Source of the DNA: UBA5499 sp002426275
GTDB lineage: Bacteria > Bacillota > DTU084
Direction: 5' to 3'
Assembly (NCBI GenBank): GCA_937888735.1
Contig: CALASN010000171.1
Coordinates: forward strand, 1 to 44,941
Length of the DNA stretch: 44,941 nt
Under the pieces are notes generated by a model. The model saw nothing but the letters and a program-made list of their open reading frames with translations, was not told where the DNA came from and ran no database searches. The translations under genes were made by a program, and so were the position numbers. Positions within the stretch are counted from its first letter, which is position 1. Each line of letters begins with the position of its first letter. Of the stretch, positions 16,990-24,675 are shown in pieces.

Positions 16990-17778
16990 TTATCTGATGA
17001 CGCTTTCTTTATAGCCAAACTTTACGGAAATCTCTTTTGCGGCTGCCACTAAAATCCCGGTCACATGTCCGTCGATGAATTTCTCCGTCATCCGGCTATT
17101 GGGACCGGAGATGCTCAGCGCGGCCACGGGATACCTTTTCCTGTTAAGGATGGGAGCAGCCACACAGTTAACTCCCTCTTCCAGCTCTCCGAAGTCAAGC
17201 GCATAGCCCTGAAGCCTGATCTGGCTCAGGGAAGAACGAAACAATTCAGGCCCTGTAATGGTGGTGCTGGTATATTGCCGGAAGTGGAGCCTAGCCACTA
17301 ACGGCTCCAATTCCGCGGGCGGCAGGAAGGCAAGCAGCGCCTTGCCGGCGCCCGTGGCATAGGCGGGGACCCTGCTGCCGATGCGCGCCAGCATTTTAAT
17401 CATATTGCTGGACTCGGCCTGATCAATATACATCACCTCAGTGCCCACCAGCACGGAAAGATTAGCTGTTTCATTGCAATTCGCCACCAATTCCCGCAGC
17501 GCAGGTTTGGCCACAACCCGCAAATCCATTTTCTCTAAGGCGGAATACCCGAGCTCAACCATTTTCAGCCCCAACTCATAGCGATTGTTCTCATCCTGCC
17601 GCACCATCTTACGCAGTTCCATAGCGCTCAAAAAACGATATACCGTGCTGCGGTCAAGATCAACTTTTGCGGCGATCTCGCTGAGCGTTAAAGGCTTGCC
17701 TTCCTGCGCCAAAACGTTTAACATCATCAGCGCACGATCCAGCGTTTGAATGGGCCGGGCTGGGTTCCGCCTCGTCAT
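16990..17778 (-). CDS. IclR family transcriptional regulator
   Basis: A 262-residue IclR-type regulator. The N-terminal winged helix reads RPIQTLDRALMMLNVLAQ, then LTLSEIAAKVDLDRSTVYRF. The C-terminal effector domain has the typical RIGSRVPAYATGAGKALLA and a GVNCVAAPILN segment. The ATG at 17778 follows GAAGGAGAG and lies one base after the NfnB stop, so it is co-transcribed with the flavoprotein genes upstream. IclR proteins bind small acids or aromatic metabolites. Here the operon position suggests control of the Nfn or glutamate functions, or of a target elsewhere; the ligand is unknown. Its own terminator follows directly. Confidence 0.94.
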   Translation of the reverse strand: MTRRNPARPIQTLDRALMMLNVLAQEGKPLTLSEIAAKVDLDRSTVYRFLSAMELRKMVRQDENNRYELGLKMVELGYSALEKMDLRVVAKPALRELVANCNETANLSVLVGTEVMYIDQAESSNMIKMLARIGSRVPAYATGAGKALLAFLPPAELEPLVARLHFRQYTSTTITGPELFRSSLSQIRLQGYALDFGELEEGVNCVAAPILNRKRYPVAALSISGPNSRMTEKFIDGHVTGILVAAAKEISVKFGYKESVIR

Positions 17779-17779
17779 T

Positions 17780-19153
17780 TCAGCTCTCCTTCTTCTTGCG
17801 GATATACTCGCAGATAGCCTCGGCGGACCGCTTGGCTGCCCCCATAGCCGCGATCACGGTGGCCGCGCCCGTTACAATATCTCCGCCGGCATAAACGCCG
17901 GGAAGGTTCGTCTCTCCGGTCTGAGGATCCGCCTGAAAATAGCCGCGCTCTGTGCGGGCCAGCTCCGGCGCCTTGCGCAAGAGGATGGGATTGGGACCCT
18001 GTCCCACCGCAATGATCACCGTCTGGACCGGAATTTCAAATTCGCTGCCGGAGATGGGCAGCGGCCTTCTTCTCCCCGAGCTGTCAGGCTCGCCTAATTC
18101 CATCTGCACGCAGTTTAAGGCTGCCAGCTTTCCGTCTCGTTTGCCGATGGCCACGGGGTTGGTTAACAGCCGAAACTGGATTCCTTCCTCTTTGGCATTC
18201 TCCCGTTCCTCCAGGCGAGCAGGCATTTCTTCCCAAGAGCGGCGATAAACTATCGAGACTTCTTCGGCGCCAAGACGAAGGGCTGTCCTGGCGGCGTCCA
18301 TAGCCACATTGCCGCCTCCGATTACCGCCACCTGGCCGCCCACTTTGATCGGCGTATCGAAATCTGCATCATAGGCGTGCATCAGATTAACCCGGGTGAG
18401 AAACTCATTTGCGGAATAGACTCCGGGCAAATTTTCGCCAGGGATGCCCAAAAAATGAGGTAACCCCGCGCCCGTGGCAATGAAAATCGCGTCGTTTTCC
18501 TGTCTTAACTGCGCGAAGCTGATGGTCTGTCCGACAGAGACATCGGTCTGGATCTTTACGCCCAGACTTTTAATATACTCAACTTCCGCCTCCAGAATCT
18601 CTTTGGGCAAGCGGAACTGGGGGATGCCGTAGCGCAGAACTCCGCCTACGGCGTGAAGCGCCTCGTAAATCGTCACCTGATGGCCGGCCAGGGCAAGCTG
18701 AGCCGCGGCCGTGAGGCCGGCGGGACCGGAACCCACAACGGCTACTCGTCCGCCGGTTTGCGCAGACGCCACGGAAAAATCGTCATGTTCCCGCTGCCAA
18801 TCAGCCACGAACCGCTCCAGACCGCCGATGGCTATGGGCTCTCCTTTGCGCGCTAAAATACATTCCTTCTCGCATTGATTTTCCTGCGGGCAGACCCGGC
18901 CGCAAATTGCCGGCAGGCTGTTTTTCTCTTTGATTTTCACAGCCGCCCCTTTTAGATCTCCTTCCCGCAGCAATTTGATAAACTCCGGGATCTCGACTCC
19001 TACGGGACAACCGCGGGTACAAAATTTTTGCTTGCATTGCAGGCAGCGATCCGCTTCGGCCTTAGCCTGCTGGGGGGTGAAACCTAAAGCCACTTCCGAA
19101 AAATTCTTGGCTCTTTCTTTGCCCTGCTTTGGCATTACTTGCCGCACTGACAT
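17780..19153 (-). CDS. NADPH-dependent oxidoreductase, GltD/NfnB/SudA family
   Basis: A 457-residue flavoprotein of the glutamate synthase small subunit family, probably NfnB. The N-terminal Fe-S domain has CLQCKQKFCTRGCP and ICGRVCPQENQCEKEC. Two dinucleotide folds follow: VAVVGSGPAGLTAAAQL (FAD) and VAVIGGGNVAMDAARTAL (NADPH). GGDIVTGAATVIAAMGA near the end is the family's FAD segment. Paired with the NfnA-like gene it would form a transhydrogenase linking NADPH, NADH and ferredoxin, as in NfnAB of Moorella and Thermotoga. The start is ATG at 19153 (GGGGGAG, 5-base spacing), giving a 19-base overlap with the upstream gene; a GTG at 19171 is less likely. Confidence 0.92.
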   Translation of the reverse strand: MSVRQVMPKQGKERAKNFSEVALGFTPQQAKAEADRCLQCKQKFCTRGCPVGVEIPEFIKLLREGDLKGAAVKIKEKNSLPAICGRVCPQENQCEKECILARKGEPIAIGGLERFVADWQREHDDFSVASAQTGGRVAVVGSGPAGLTAAAQLALAGHQVTIYEALHAVGGVLRYGIPQFRLPKEILEAEVEYIKSLGVKIQTDVSVGQTISFAQLRQENDAIFIATGAGLPHFLGIPGENLPGVYSANEFLTRVNLMHAYDADFDTPIKVGGQVAVIGGGNVAMDAARTALRLGAEEVSIVYRRSWEEMPARLEERENAKEEGIQFRLLTNPVAIGKRDGKLAALNCVQMELGEPDSSGRRRPLPISGSEFEIPVQTVIIAVGQGPNPILLRKAPELARTERGYFQADPQTGETNLPGVYAGGDIVTGAATVIAAMGAAKRSAEAICEYIRKKKES

Positions 19154-19968
19154 TGGTGCTCCCCCTTCCACGACCGAGCTTCCTCTTCCCTGAAAAAGCG
19201 CTGCCTGCTGCTTAGCTCTTCAAAATCGACTTGCGCTCCGTCAAAAGCCGGACCGTCCACGCAAGCAAACTTTGTCTCTCCCGCTACGCTTACCCGACAG
19301 CAGCCGCACATTCCCGTTCCGTCAACCATGATGGGATTCAAACTCACTATGCTGGGAATATCAGAAGCTTTCGCCACGTTAACTGCGGCGCGCATCATGG
19401 GTACGGGCCCAACTGCGATCACCAGATCCGGCTTGTCGCTGGAGATTACTTCCTTCAGCACATCCGTAACCAGACCGGCTCTGCCATAGCTGCCGTCATC
19501 GGTGGTGCAATAAATTTCATCGCTGTGAGACGCCATTTCCTCGCGGAGGATCAACATTTCTTTGCGCTGGGCGCCGATAATGCTGATCACTTTATTGCCT
19601 TCAGCCTTCAGTTCCTTAGCCTTACACAAAATCGCCGGCACGCCTACGCCGCCGCCGACTAAAACCACAGTGCCATAATTCTTCACCTCTATGGGAGTGC
19701 CCAGCGGTCCTAAGAGATCCAGGATCTCGTCACCTACATCCAGCCGGTTAAACAGCTCGCTGGTTTTCCCAAAGGTCTGGCAGACCAATAGAATCGTGCC
19801 TCTTTGGCGATCCCAATCGGCGATGGTGAGAGGAATTCTCTCTCCCTTTTCACTGAGCCTCAGAACCACAAAGTGCCCGGCTTGGGCACTTTGTGCGATC
19901 TGCGGCGCTTCTATCGTAAAAGAGTTTACTTTAGGCGCTAAATTGCGCTTTTCCAAAATTTTATGCAA
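19135..19968 (-). CDS. Ferredoxin-NADP+ reductase-type subunit, NfnA/SudB family
   Basis: A 277-residue protein of the ferredoxin-NADP reductase superfamily. It has an FAD-binding barrel (FTIEAPQIAQSAQAGHFVVL, RIPLTIADWD), a glycine-rich NAD site (VVLVGGGVGVPAILCKAKEL) and a C-terminal cysteine cluster GMCGCCRVSVAGETKFACVDG, as in the [2Fe-2S] site of NfnA/SudB and dihydroorotate dehydrogenase subunit K. The start is TTG at 19968, with GGGAGG 7 bases upstream. It has its own promoter overlapping the end of the glutamate dehydrogenase gene. With the overlapping NfnB gene it should form a heterodimer balancing NADPH against NADH plus reduced ferredoxin, typical of anaerobes. Confidence 0.92.
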   Translation of the reverse strand: MHKILEKRNLAPKVNSFTIEAPQIAQSAQAGHFVVLRLSEKGERIPLTIADWDRQRGTILLVCQTFGKTSELFNRLDVGDEILDLLGPLGTPIEVKNYGTVVLVGGGVGVPAILCKAKELKAEGNKVISIIGAQRKEMLILREEMASHSDEIYCTTDDGSYGRAGLVTDVLKEVISSDKPDLVIAVGPVPMMRAAVNVAKASDIPSIVSLNPIMVDGTGMCGCCRVSVAGETKFACVDGPAFDGAQVDFEELSSRQRFFREEEARSWKGEHQCQCGK

Positions 19969-20005
19969 AGAACTTCCTCCCTACCTGTGCCTTCGAGCTT
20001 TACTC

Positions 20006-20035
20006 ATTATAGCACAGAACGAAGAGCGCAATCAA
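20006..20035 (-). promoter_or_regulatory. Promoter of the nfnA-nfnB-iclR transcript
   Basis: On the minus strand TTGATT (20035-20030) and TATAAT (20011-20006) are 18 bases apart, and the start codon is at 19968. The -35 box overlaps the stop of the glutamate dehydrogenase gene. Confidence 0.65.
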
Positions 20036-21279
20036 GCCCACCCTCTCGCTTTGATGGCTTCGGCCAAGCGGCCCAAGGCTACAAGACCCGCCCCGGTGCG
20101 CAGATTCACGTTGTTTGCCTTCGCCTGCCGCGCAGTATTGGCATAGGCCTCAACCATGATCTTTTCCAGGCGTCCGTTTACTTCTTCTTCGCTCCAGTAG
20201 AAATTCATCAGATTTTGTACCCACTCGAAGTAAGAGACTGTTACTCCGCCCGCATTGGTGAGAATATCGGGCAAAACTGTGATTCCTTTGGCAAAGAGGA
20301 TCCGATCCGCCTCGATTGTGGTGGGTCCATTGGCTGCTTCAGCTACAATCTTGGCCTGAATTCGCTGCGCATTTTCTTCCGTGATCACGTTTTCCAAGGC
20401 TGCCGGGATTAAAATGTCCACGGGCAGCTCTAAAAGCTTCTCGCAGGAAAGCCCGCTTCCGCCGGCAAAGCCAACTACAGAGCTGGTCTTTTTCTTGTGG
20501 GCAAGCAGTTCTTCCACATTGAGGCCTTCGTCCGCATAAATCCCGCCTTTGGAATCGCAGACAGCTACAATCTTGGCGCCTAGCTCCGATAGCAACCGGG
20601 CCGCAATGCTCCCGGCGTTGCCGAAGCCCTGAACGGCTACTTTCGCGCCGCTCAGCTGAATGCCATGCTCTTTGGCAGCTTCCCGGATTATAAACATGCA
20701 ACCCCGGGCAGTGGCCTCATTGCGCCCCTTAGAACCTCCTAAAATCAAGGGCTTGCCCGTGATTACGCCGAAGCTGTTCTGCTGGCTGATTTTACTAAAT
20801 TCGTCCGTCATCCACGCCATAATCTGAGCCGTCGTGTAAACGTCAGGCGCGGGAATATCCTTCTGGGGCCCTACAATCTGCGAAATGGCCGCTATATAAC
20901 CGCGGCTCAGCCGTTCTAATTCTCCCTGCGAGAGCTCTTTAGGGTTAACTCTCACTCCGCCTTTGCCGCCGCCGTAAGGCAAGCCGACAACTCCGCACTT
21001 CAGCGTCATCCACATGGAAAGAGCTTTAACTTCGTCAACGTCGACATTGGGATGGAAGCGAATCCCGCCTTTGGTCGGACCGATGGCATCGCAGTGCTGA
21101 GAACGCCAGCCTTTGAAAATCTTGATCTGGCCGTCGTCCATCCGCACAGGAATGGAAACCTCCAGCACGCGCTTGGGTTCCAGCAGGATATTTGTGACCC
21201 CTGCTTCCAGGTGCAAAATCTGAGCAGCATTGGCTATTTGCTGCTGTGCCGTTAGGAACGGATTGTTAAATTCAACCAT
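20032..21279 (-). CDS. gdhA: Glutamate dehydrogenase (Glu/Leu/Phe/Val family)
   Basis: A 415-residue hexameric-type glutamate dehydrogenase interconverting glutamate and 2-oxoglutarate plus ammonia. The active-site stretch is GPTKGGIRFHP, then MTLKCGVVGLPYGGGKGGV with the catalytic lysines and PAPDVYT. The coenzyme domain has VAVQGFGNAGSIAARLL, and NGPTT follows. Asp at the end of the beta-2 strand (VAVCDSKGG) suggests NAD(H) preference, but this is not decisive. AAGGAGAGG precedes the ATG. It sits directly upstream of the Nfn-like genes, which could re-oxidise or supply its coenzyme. A TATAAT box for it lies at 21333-21328 with only a weak -35. Confidence 0.95.
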   Translation of the reverse strand: MVEFNNPFLTAQQQIANAAQILHLEAGVTNILLEPKRVLEVSIPVRMDDGQIKIFKGWRSQHCDAIGPTKGGIRFHPNVDVDEVKALSMWMTLKCGVVGLPYGGGKGGVRVNPKELSQGELERLSRGYIAAISQIVGPQKDIPAPDVYTTAQIMAWMTDEFSKISQQNSFGVITGKPLILGGSKGRNEATARGCMFIIREAAKEHGIQLSGAKVAVQGFGNAGSIAARLLSELGAKIVAVCDSKGGIYADEGLNVEELLAHKKKTSSVVGFAGGSGLSCEKLLELPVDILIPAALENVITEENAQRIQAKIVAEAANGPTTIEADRILFAKGITVLPDILTNAGGVTVSYFEWVQNLMNFYWSEEEVNGRLEKIMVEAYANTARQAKANNVNLRTGAGLVALGRLAEAIKARGWA

Positions 21280-21660
21280 TTTCCCCTCTCCTTTTTTACT
21301 GTATGAAAACAGATTTCATTAACAGAAATTATATTCCACAAAATCGCTGGAATCCCTCTTCTAAGGCTTAAAGTACACTGTATACAAATTCCCAACTGAG
21401 GTAAAATTTGGGTAAAATCTTTTGACATTTTCTCGCTTTCAGCTGCGGAAAAAAGGATTTTTGCACTTGAACACGAATATTTAAATTAAGTGGAAAGTTT
21501 TACCATTATGAAATCGCGTAGCTTCCATAAAAAAGCAGCGCCAATTCAGGCGCCCTTACATTTATTCTTCCGACCGCATAGCTGCTTTCTGGCGGCGCAT
21601 AATACTAAGGCGAGATCTCTTTTGGGGAAGAAAGATAAATATAAAATTGGAGGTGTTAGT
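21280..21660. other. Intergenic region with divergent leaders
   Basis: About 380 bases without a convincing gene. It holds the gdhA leader with TATAAT at 21333-21328 (minus). On the plus side an AT-rich stretch precedes a structured leader. In that leader GCGCC-AATTCA-GGCGC (about 21538-21553) and AAAGCAGC / GCTGCTTT (about 21533-21540 and 21581-21588) can form alternative hairpins ahead of the small membrane protein gene. An open frame runs from 21490 into that gene, but its first 57 residues look non-coding and the GGAGGTG site favours 21661. Confidence 0.5.
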
Positions 21661-21915
21661 ATGTACTGGCTGGTTTTGTTGATCCTCGGCATCATTTTGG
21701 CTTATATCGGTTCCGCTTGGTTTGCAAAAGACAAGACTCTTCCCGGCGGCTTTTGGGGCATTTTGATCGCAAGCATTATCGGAGTCTGGCTGGGCGATCT
21801 CATTTTCGGCGGTTGGCTTTGGGTATGGGCAGATGTCAACATCATCGGCGGCATCATCTTCTCATTGATTCTGATTTGGCTATGGAGTTTGTTTGGGGGC
21901 AAAGGAGCAGCTTAA
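21661..21915 (+). CDS. GlsB/YeaQ/YmgE family small membrane protein
   Basis: An 84-residue, almost wholly hydrophobic protein with three predicted helices. It has the glycine-rich pattern of the transglycosylase-associated (YeaQ/YmgE/GlsB) family: GFWGILIASIIGVWLGDLIFGG, followed by VNIIGGIIFSLILIW. Members are often induced by stress and have no known enzymatic activity. The ATG is set by TTGGAGGTGTTAGT upstream. The gene stands alone and is closed by a strong terminator. Confidence 0.9.
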   Translation: MYWLVLLILGIILAYIGSAWFAKDKTLPGGFWGILIASIIGVWLGDLIFGGWLWVWADVNIIGGIIFSLILIWLWSLFGGKGAA

Positions 21916-21940
21916 CACATTTCTTTCTTCCCCAAAAGGA

Positions 21941-21970
21941 CGGGGTCTCAAATTGAGACCCCGTTTTCTT
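21941..21970 (+). terminator. Intrinsic terminator after the YmgE-type gene
   Basis: CGGGGTCTCAA and TTGAGACCCCG form a near-continuous stem followed by TTTTCTTT. It also lies just beyond the stop of the convergent GcvH-like gene. Confidence 0.92.
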
Positions 21971-22273
21971 TCACTGCTCGTCAGTGGGGATGAAAATGGC
22001 CAGCCAACTTTCCTCAACCGCTAACTCGGGATTTTGAGCCAATTCCCAATTTATTTCCACCACTTGCCCTGTGAGGGGAGAAGAAAGCGAAATTTTTTTT
22101 CGTCCGGAGTCGAAAATGACAAAGTCATCGCCAGCTTTTAAGTTAACTCCCATCTTTGGCAGCCGCAGCCAATTGGCATCAGCCACCTTACGGATCCCCT
22201 CTTCTGTCAAACCGACAATCACTCTTTTGCCGCTAATGCGGAGCCAAAATTCACGTTCCCTTTGGGATTCCAT
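21971..22273 (-). CDS. GcvH-like (lipoyl-domain fold) protein lacking the lipoyl lysine
   Basis: A 100-residue protein that aligns by eye along the glycine cleavage H protein fold: EFWLRISGKRVIVGLTEEGI at the N-terminus, LPKMGVNLKAGDDFVIFDS, SSPLTGQVVEINWEL, and ESWLAIFIP at the end. In GcvH the lipoylated lysine lies eight residues before the Pro of the YSP segment. Here that place is Arg (DSGRKKISLSSP), with lysines in the next two positions. It is therefore probably not a canonical lipoyl carrier; a shifted lysine cannot be excluded. It stands alone, away from other glycine cleavage genes. A GGGGGAG site supports the ATG. A moonlighting or regulatory GcvH paralogue is a guess. Confidence 0.75.
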   Translation of the reverse strand: MESQREREFWLRISGKRVIVGLTEEGIRKVADANWLRLPKMGVNLKAGDDFVIFDSGRKKISLSSPLTGQVVEINWELAQNPELAVEESWLAIFIPTDEQ

Positions 22274-22405
22274 CTTTCTCCCCCTTTCAGCGCTCTTTTC
22301 TAGCTTAACCAGTCTCTATTTTTTTTTACCACTGGAAATTATTGCAGGTTTCCCTGTTCGCCTTTGAAATAATGCTAATGCACCACTGAGGGAGGTTGAA
22401 AAAAA

Positions 22406-24523
22406 ATGACGATAAATCCAATCAGTTTAACGCCGTTTGCAGCAGTCCTGGCGCTCCTCTTTGCAGCCTTCGAGTCCTATAAGGTCAAAAAAGCAGACCC
22501 AGGTAACGAACAAATGCAGGAGATAGCGCTGGCAGTGCGTACAGGCGCGAAAGCCTATCTCAAGCGACAATACCAAGGAGTGACCATCTTCTTCAGCGTT
22601 ATTTTCCTCATTCTTCTGTTCATGGTCTGGAAAAGCTATCTGTCCGTCTTCGTTCCCTTCGCTTTTCTCACAGGGGGCTTTTTCTCGGCCTTGGCTGGCT
22701 TCATAGGCATGTCCGTTTCAACCAACGCCGGCTCGCGAACGGCTCAGGCGGCGCAAGAGAGTCTCAATAGCGGGCTGCGGGTGGCTTTTGCCAGCGGCAC
22801 AGTGATGGGCATGGTGGTGGTCGGCTTAGGGCTTTTAGATCTGAGCTTCTGGTATTATTTTCTCAGCTGGTATTACACCAAGGTGCAGCCGCTCTCCGCC
22901 GCGCTGCGGATCCAATATATAACCAGCACCATGCTGAACTTTGGCATGGGAGCAAGCTCTATGGCGCTATTTGCCAGAGTTGGGGGAGGAATTTTCACTA
23001 AAGCCGCCGATGTGGGAGCCGATTTGGTTGGCAAAATCGAAGCCGGCATTCCGGAAGATGACGCTAGAAATCCAGCTGTGATCGCAGATAACGTGGGGGA
23101 TAACGTGGGAGATGTGGCCGGCATGGGAGCGGACCTATATGAATCTTATGTCGGTTCCATCGTGGCCACCGCCGCTTTGGCAGTGGGCGCCAACTTGGGC
23201 GTAGAAGGCGTCGTCACGCCGTTGGTGATGGCAGCTTTAGGAGTAATGGCGTCAATCCTGGGCTCTTTTGCGGTGCGCACAAGAGAGGCAGCAAATCAGA
23301 AAACCCTGTTAGGCGCTCTGCGCCGCGGCACATACCTCAGCGCGCTTTTGGTTGCTGCCAGCTCTTATTTTCTGATTACTAATCTCTTGGGAAGTCAGCA
23401 CATTGGGATCTACTTTTCTGTTCTGGTGGGAATCCTGGCGGGAGTTGGCATCGGTTATTCCACTGAGTTTTATACTTCTTCCCATTACAAACCTACCAGA
23501 GACCTTGCAGGCACAGCCTGCACCGGTCCTGCCACTGTGATCATCAGCGGGATGAGCGTAGGCATGCTCTCAACCTTGTTTCCCATTCTGATCATCTCCT
23601 GCGCTGTGCTGATAAGTTTCTTGCTCTCCGGAGGCGCCGCCAATTTTGGTCTGGGCTTATACGGAGTCGGCATCTCGGCTGTGGGGATGCTTTCAACTTT
23701 AGGCATTACCTTAGCCACGGACGCCTATGGACCCGTGGCCGATAATGCCGGCGGCAACGCCCAGCTGGTAGGATTGCCGGCCTCTGTCAGGGAGCGGACC
23801 GATGCGCTGGACGCTTTAGGCAATACCACAGCCGCCACAGGCAAGGGCTTTGCCATCGGCTCCGCAGCTCTCACTTCCCTGACCCTCATCGCCGCCTATC
23901 GGGATCAGGTGCTGCTGCTGGCCAAAACAAAGCACCTGCCATTGGCCCTTGATTTGAGCATCCTCAATCCGCAGGTGTTGATCGGCCTTTTCATCGGCGG
24001 CATGCTGCCGTTCCTCTTCAGCGCCCTGACCATGAGCTCAGTGGGCAAAGCTGCGGAAAAAATCGTCTTTGAGGTGCGAAGGCAATTTCAGGAAATCCCC
24101 GGGCTCATGGAAGGCACTGCCAAGCCGGATTACGCCGCCTGCATTGATATCTGTACCCGTTCTTCTCTCCGGGAGATGATCCTGCCGGCTTTGATCGCCA
24201 TCATCGCTCCTTTGGGAGTAGGGCTCCTGCTGGGCAGCGAAGGCGTGATTGGCCTCTTGTCCGGCTGCACAGTCACCGGCTTTGTACTGGCCGTCATGAT
24301 GGCCAATTCCGGCGGCGCGTGGGATAACGCCAAAAAATATGTGGAAGAGGGAAACTACGGCGGAAAAGGTTCGGCTGCCCATAAGGCCGCCGTGGTGGGA
24401 GATACTGTGGGGGATCCTTTTAAGGACACCGCAGGACCGTCTTTGAACATCTTAATCAAACTGGTTTCCATGGTTTCGGTTGTCTTTGCTTCTCTGATTC
24501 TCATTAACTCTCTGCTGAAATAG
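22406..24523 (+). CDS. hppA: Membrane-bound pyrophosphatase, K+-dependent type (H+ or Na+ pump)
   Basis: A 705-residue integral membrane pyrophosphatase with about 16 helices that couples PPi hydrolysis to cation export. The substrate-site motifs are present: DVGADLVGKIEAGIPEDDARN, then NPAVIADNVGDNVGDVAGMG with its Asp clusters, YGPVADNAGGNAQL, and the C-terminal GDTVGDPFKDTAGPSLN. The GNTTAATGKG segment has Ala where K+-independent enzymes have Lys, so the enzyme should be K+-stimulated. Whether it pumps H+ or Na+ cannot be settled by eye. GGGAGG precedes the ATG. It is a single gene, and energy-saving pumps of this type are typical of anaerobes. Confidence 0.96.
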   Translation: MTINPISLTPFAAVLALLFAAFESYKVKKADPGNEQMQEIALAVRTGAKAYLKRQYQGVTIFFSVIFLILLFMVWKSYLSVFVPFAFLTGGFFSALAGFIGMSVSTNAGSRTAQAAQESLNSGLRVAFASGTVMGMVVVGLGLLDLSFWYYFLSWYYTKVQPLSAALRIQYITSTMLNFGMGASSMALFARVGGGIFTKAADVGADLVGKIEAGIPEDDARNPAVIADNVGDNVGDVAGMGADLYESYVGSIVATAALAVGANLGVEGVVTPLVMAALGVMASILGSFAVRTREAANQKTLLGALRRGTYLSALLVAASSYFLITNLLGSQHIGIYFSVLVGILAGVGIGYSTEFYTSSHYKPTRDLAGTACTGPATVIISGMSVGMLSTLFPILIISCAVLISFLLSGGAANFGLGLYGVGISAVGMLSTLGITLATDAYGPVADNAGGNAQLVGLPASVRERTDALDALGNTTAATGKGFAIGSAALTSLTLIAAYRDQVLLLAKTKHLPLALDLSILNPQVLIGLFIGGMLPFLFSALTMSSVGKAAEKIVFEVRRQFQEIPGLMEGTAKPDYAACIDICTRSSLREMILPALIAIIAPLGVGLLLGSEGVIGLLSGCTVTGFVLAVMMANSGGAWDNAKKYVEEGNYGGKGSAAHKAAVVGDTVGDPFKDTAGPSLNILIKLVSMVSVVFASLILINSLLK

Positions 24524-24579
24524 CACAAACCCCGCGCTCCTTTCATATAATGATTTGGATTAAAAAGGAGGCGGGGCTC

Positions 24580-24669
24580 ATGAAATTGCTCCAACTATTG
24601 CTAAATCCGCTCTTTAAACGCGCGGGGAAAACTTGCCTGTTAATTTGGCTAAAGGGGCCTCGCCAGTAG
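24580..24669 (+). CDS. Possible 29-residue small protein, unknown
   Basis: A short open frame starting MKLLQLLLNPLFKRAGKT and ending WLKGPRQ. It is basic and partly hydrophobic. I do not recognise it. Its support is a very strong AAAAAGGAGG site 9 bases before the ATG and a TATAAT at 24545-24550. The site lies in the right arm of an inverted repeat (about 24530-24543 with 24564-24576) that could hide it in transcripts reading through from hppA. Its end overlaps the terminator hairpin of the convergent gene. It may be a membrane-active small protein, or only a chance frame. Confidence 0.4.
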   Translation: MKLLQLLLNPLFKRAGKTCLLIWLKGPRQ

Positions 24670-24675
24670 GCCCCT
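24653..24675 (-). terminator. Hairpin after the secreted beta-rich protein gene
   Basis: GGGGCCT and AGGCCCC form a 7-base GC stem, one more with the flanking A-T pair. On the minus strand it is followed by only TTT. It abuts the stop codon at 24675, so it is a plausible but weak terminator. Confidence 0.55.
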
